From: Verrucomicrobiia bacterium
GTDB taxonomy: Bacteria > Verrucomicrobiota > Verrucomicrobiia > Opitutales > Opitutaceae
DNA: 6,931 bases
Direction of reading: 5' to 3'
Assembly (NCBI GenBank): GCA_030424825.1
Contig: JAUHWE010000248.1
Location: forward strand, 1 to 6,931
How positions within the stretch are numbered: position 1 is the first letter of the stretch; every line of letters begins with the position of its first letter. Made by a program: the position numbers and the translations under genes. This document shows, piece by piece, positions 6,126 through 6,931 of this stretch. The notes below the pieces were generated by a model. That model saw nothing but the letters and a program-made list of their open reading frames with translations, was not told where the DNA came from and made no database searches.

Positions 6126-6931
6126 ATGCAAAGCCAGTGGAACAACGAGGATGCCGCAAATGCGGAAGACAATCTCCTTTCGCTCAGAGCCTACGCCACG
6201 GCGCTGTTCTCAAAATCCGCCCCAGCGCTCTCTCTTTTCGGTACTGTAAAAATACCCTCACATGACGTTTTTGGCACAGACCGGTTGCTGTTGTTTATTC
6301 CACAAAGGAGTGAATACATAGGCCTCGACCAGGCAAGGCTCGAGAAAATCGGCCAACTGGACCCCTTGCCTAGCAAAGAGTTATCCCTCCAACTCTCACT
6401 TTGCGGGGAACGACCGCTAGACCAAGCGCCAACTGTAGACTCTCTGCTACATGCGGCAATCCCCTCTCGATTCGTTGACCAATCCTGCTCATCCGCGACA
6501 TTGGCCCTAGCGAATCACACCGATGCGCATACTCTGGCAGCTGAGATTTTCGGCAGCCGAGTAGCGATTGCCCCATTCGCCAAAACGCGCATTGAACAGG
6601 CAAAAGCGATTAAGGCGCTCATCGGTAATCCTGAACTCGAAGGAATTCTCGTACCGACCTTAGGACTGCTCACATTCCACAATGAAGCTCGACAATGCTA
6701 CGAGCTGACGATCGCTTTAAACCAGGCGGCCAACGCGTTTTTCGAATCAAAGAAGATCCCGGCTACCTCCGAGGACGCGGCCTCCCTTCAGCCGATGGAG
6801 ATCGCCGAATTGCGGCAGATCGTATCCAATCATTCTGGACAAGCATTAGTGGCAATCCACGACGGGTCTGCTTCGTCGAGGCTCTTTTCCGCAAGTAAAT
6901 CAGCCGCGTCGCTAGGAGTCGTTACGGATGG
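6126..6931 (+). CDS. RhaD/short-chain dehydrogenase-family protein with degenerate aldolase motifs (3' end missing)
   Basis: An open frame of 268 codons runs off the right edge. The N-terminus W-N-N-E-D-A and later segments such as L-L-H109-A-A-I-P match the bifunctional rhamnulose-1-phosphate aldolase/short-chain dehydrogenase family, which makes dihydroxyacetone phosphate and lactaldehyde from a deoxy-ketose phosphate and oxidises the aldehyde. Family members are usually about 650-700 residues, so the C-terminal part of the aldolase region and the whole dehydrogenase domain lie beyond the window. The aldolase motifs are altered: the usual GGGNTS loop is reduced to F38-G-T-V, the HxDHTH zinc segment is F116-V-D-Q-S-C121, the later N-H-G-L is T178-L-G-L, and the expected catalytic Glu is D105. 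The ATG at 6126 is well supported because an in-frame TAG lies at 6120-6122. The frame is intact, so it is not an obvious pseudogene. Aldolase activity is doubtful; an active dehydrogenase part cannot be judged. Confidence 0.82.
   Translation, partial: MQSQWNNEDAANAEDNLLSLRAYATALFSKSAPALSLFGTVKIPSHDVFGTDRLLLFIPQRSEYIGLDQARLEKIGQLDPLPSKELSLQLSLCGERPLDQAPTVDSLLHAAIPSRFVDQSCSSATLALANHTDAHTLAAEIFGSRVAIAPFAKTRIEQAKAIKALIGNPELEGILVPTLGLLTFHNEARQCYELTIALNQAANAFFESKKIPATSEDAASLQPMEIAELRQIVSNHSGQALVAIHDGSASSRLFSASKSAASLGVVTD

Noticed and set aside
1..6931. CRISPR array, tRNA, rRNA, insertion sequence or phage genes
   Set aside because: I saw no regularly spaced long repeats, no tRNA-like cloverleaf, no transposase or integrase motifs; the window is filled by metabolic and regulatory genes on one strand.

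Overview
The window looks like part of a carbohydrate-use locus from a Gram-negative bacterium, most likely a marine Verrucomicrobiota of the Opitutae type (Coraliomargarita or Lentimonas-like). Evidence for this is an exported Cys-type sulfatase, a Verrucomicrobia/Planctomycetes-style monohaem protein, two xylose-isomerase-like TIM barrels, a PAS-AraC regulator and a RhaD/dehydrogenase-type protein. The taxonomic call is inference from protein style; no marker gene is present. All six genes lie on the + strand and none has a strong Shine-Dalgarno sequence.

Layout: (1) 11-1486 is a secreted sulfatase of the iduronate-2-sulfatase-like group; its frame is open to the left edge, so its N-terminus is not fixed. 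(2) 1626-2876 is an exported protein of unknown function with one CxxCH haem-binding motif, preceded by a 16-bp-phased TTGAT repeat. (3) 3046-4077 and 4135-4956 are two sugar phosphate isomerase/epimerase-like TIM barrels, 57 bp apart, with a candidate promoter before the first and a clear intrinsic terminator after the second (4984-5023), so they probably form a two-gene operon. (4) 5155-5904 is a regulator with a PAS sensor domain and an AraC-type DNA-binding domain. (5) 6126 to the right edge is the 5' part of a gene of the rhamnulose-1-phosphate aldolase/short-chain dehydrogenase family. It has no stop codon inside the window.

How they may work together (inference): the sulfatase removes sulfate from a polysaccharide or its fragments in the periplasm or outside the cell, the two TIM barrels isomerise or epimerise a released sugar or sugar acid in the cytoplasm, and the RhaD-like protein acts lower in deoxysugar (rhamnose/fucose-like) breakdown. 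The PAS-AraC protein is the obvious local regulator. A LacI-family-like palindrome lies right in front of the RhaD-like gene.

The most unusual observation is that the RhaD-like protein keeps the overall family pattern but has lost every catalytic and zinc-binding motif of the aldolase domain that I can align from memory (the GGGNTS loop, the HxH pair, the later HG histidine and the catalytic Glu). It may be an intact reading frame for a catalytically dead aldolase domain.
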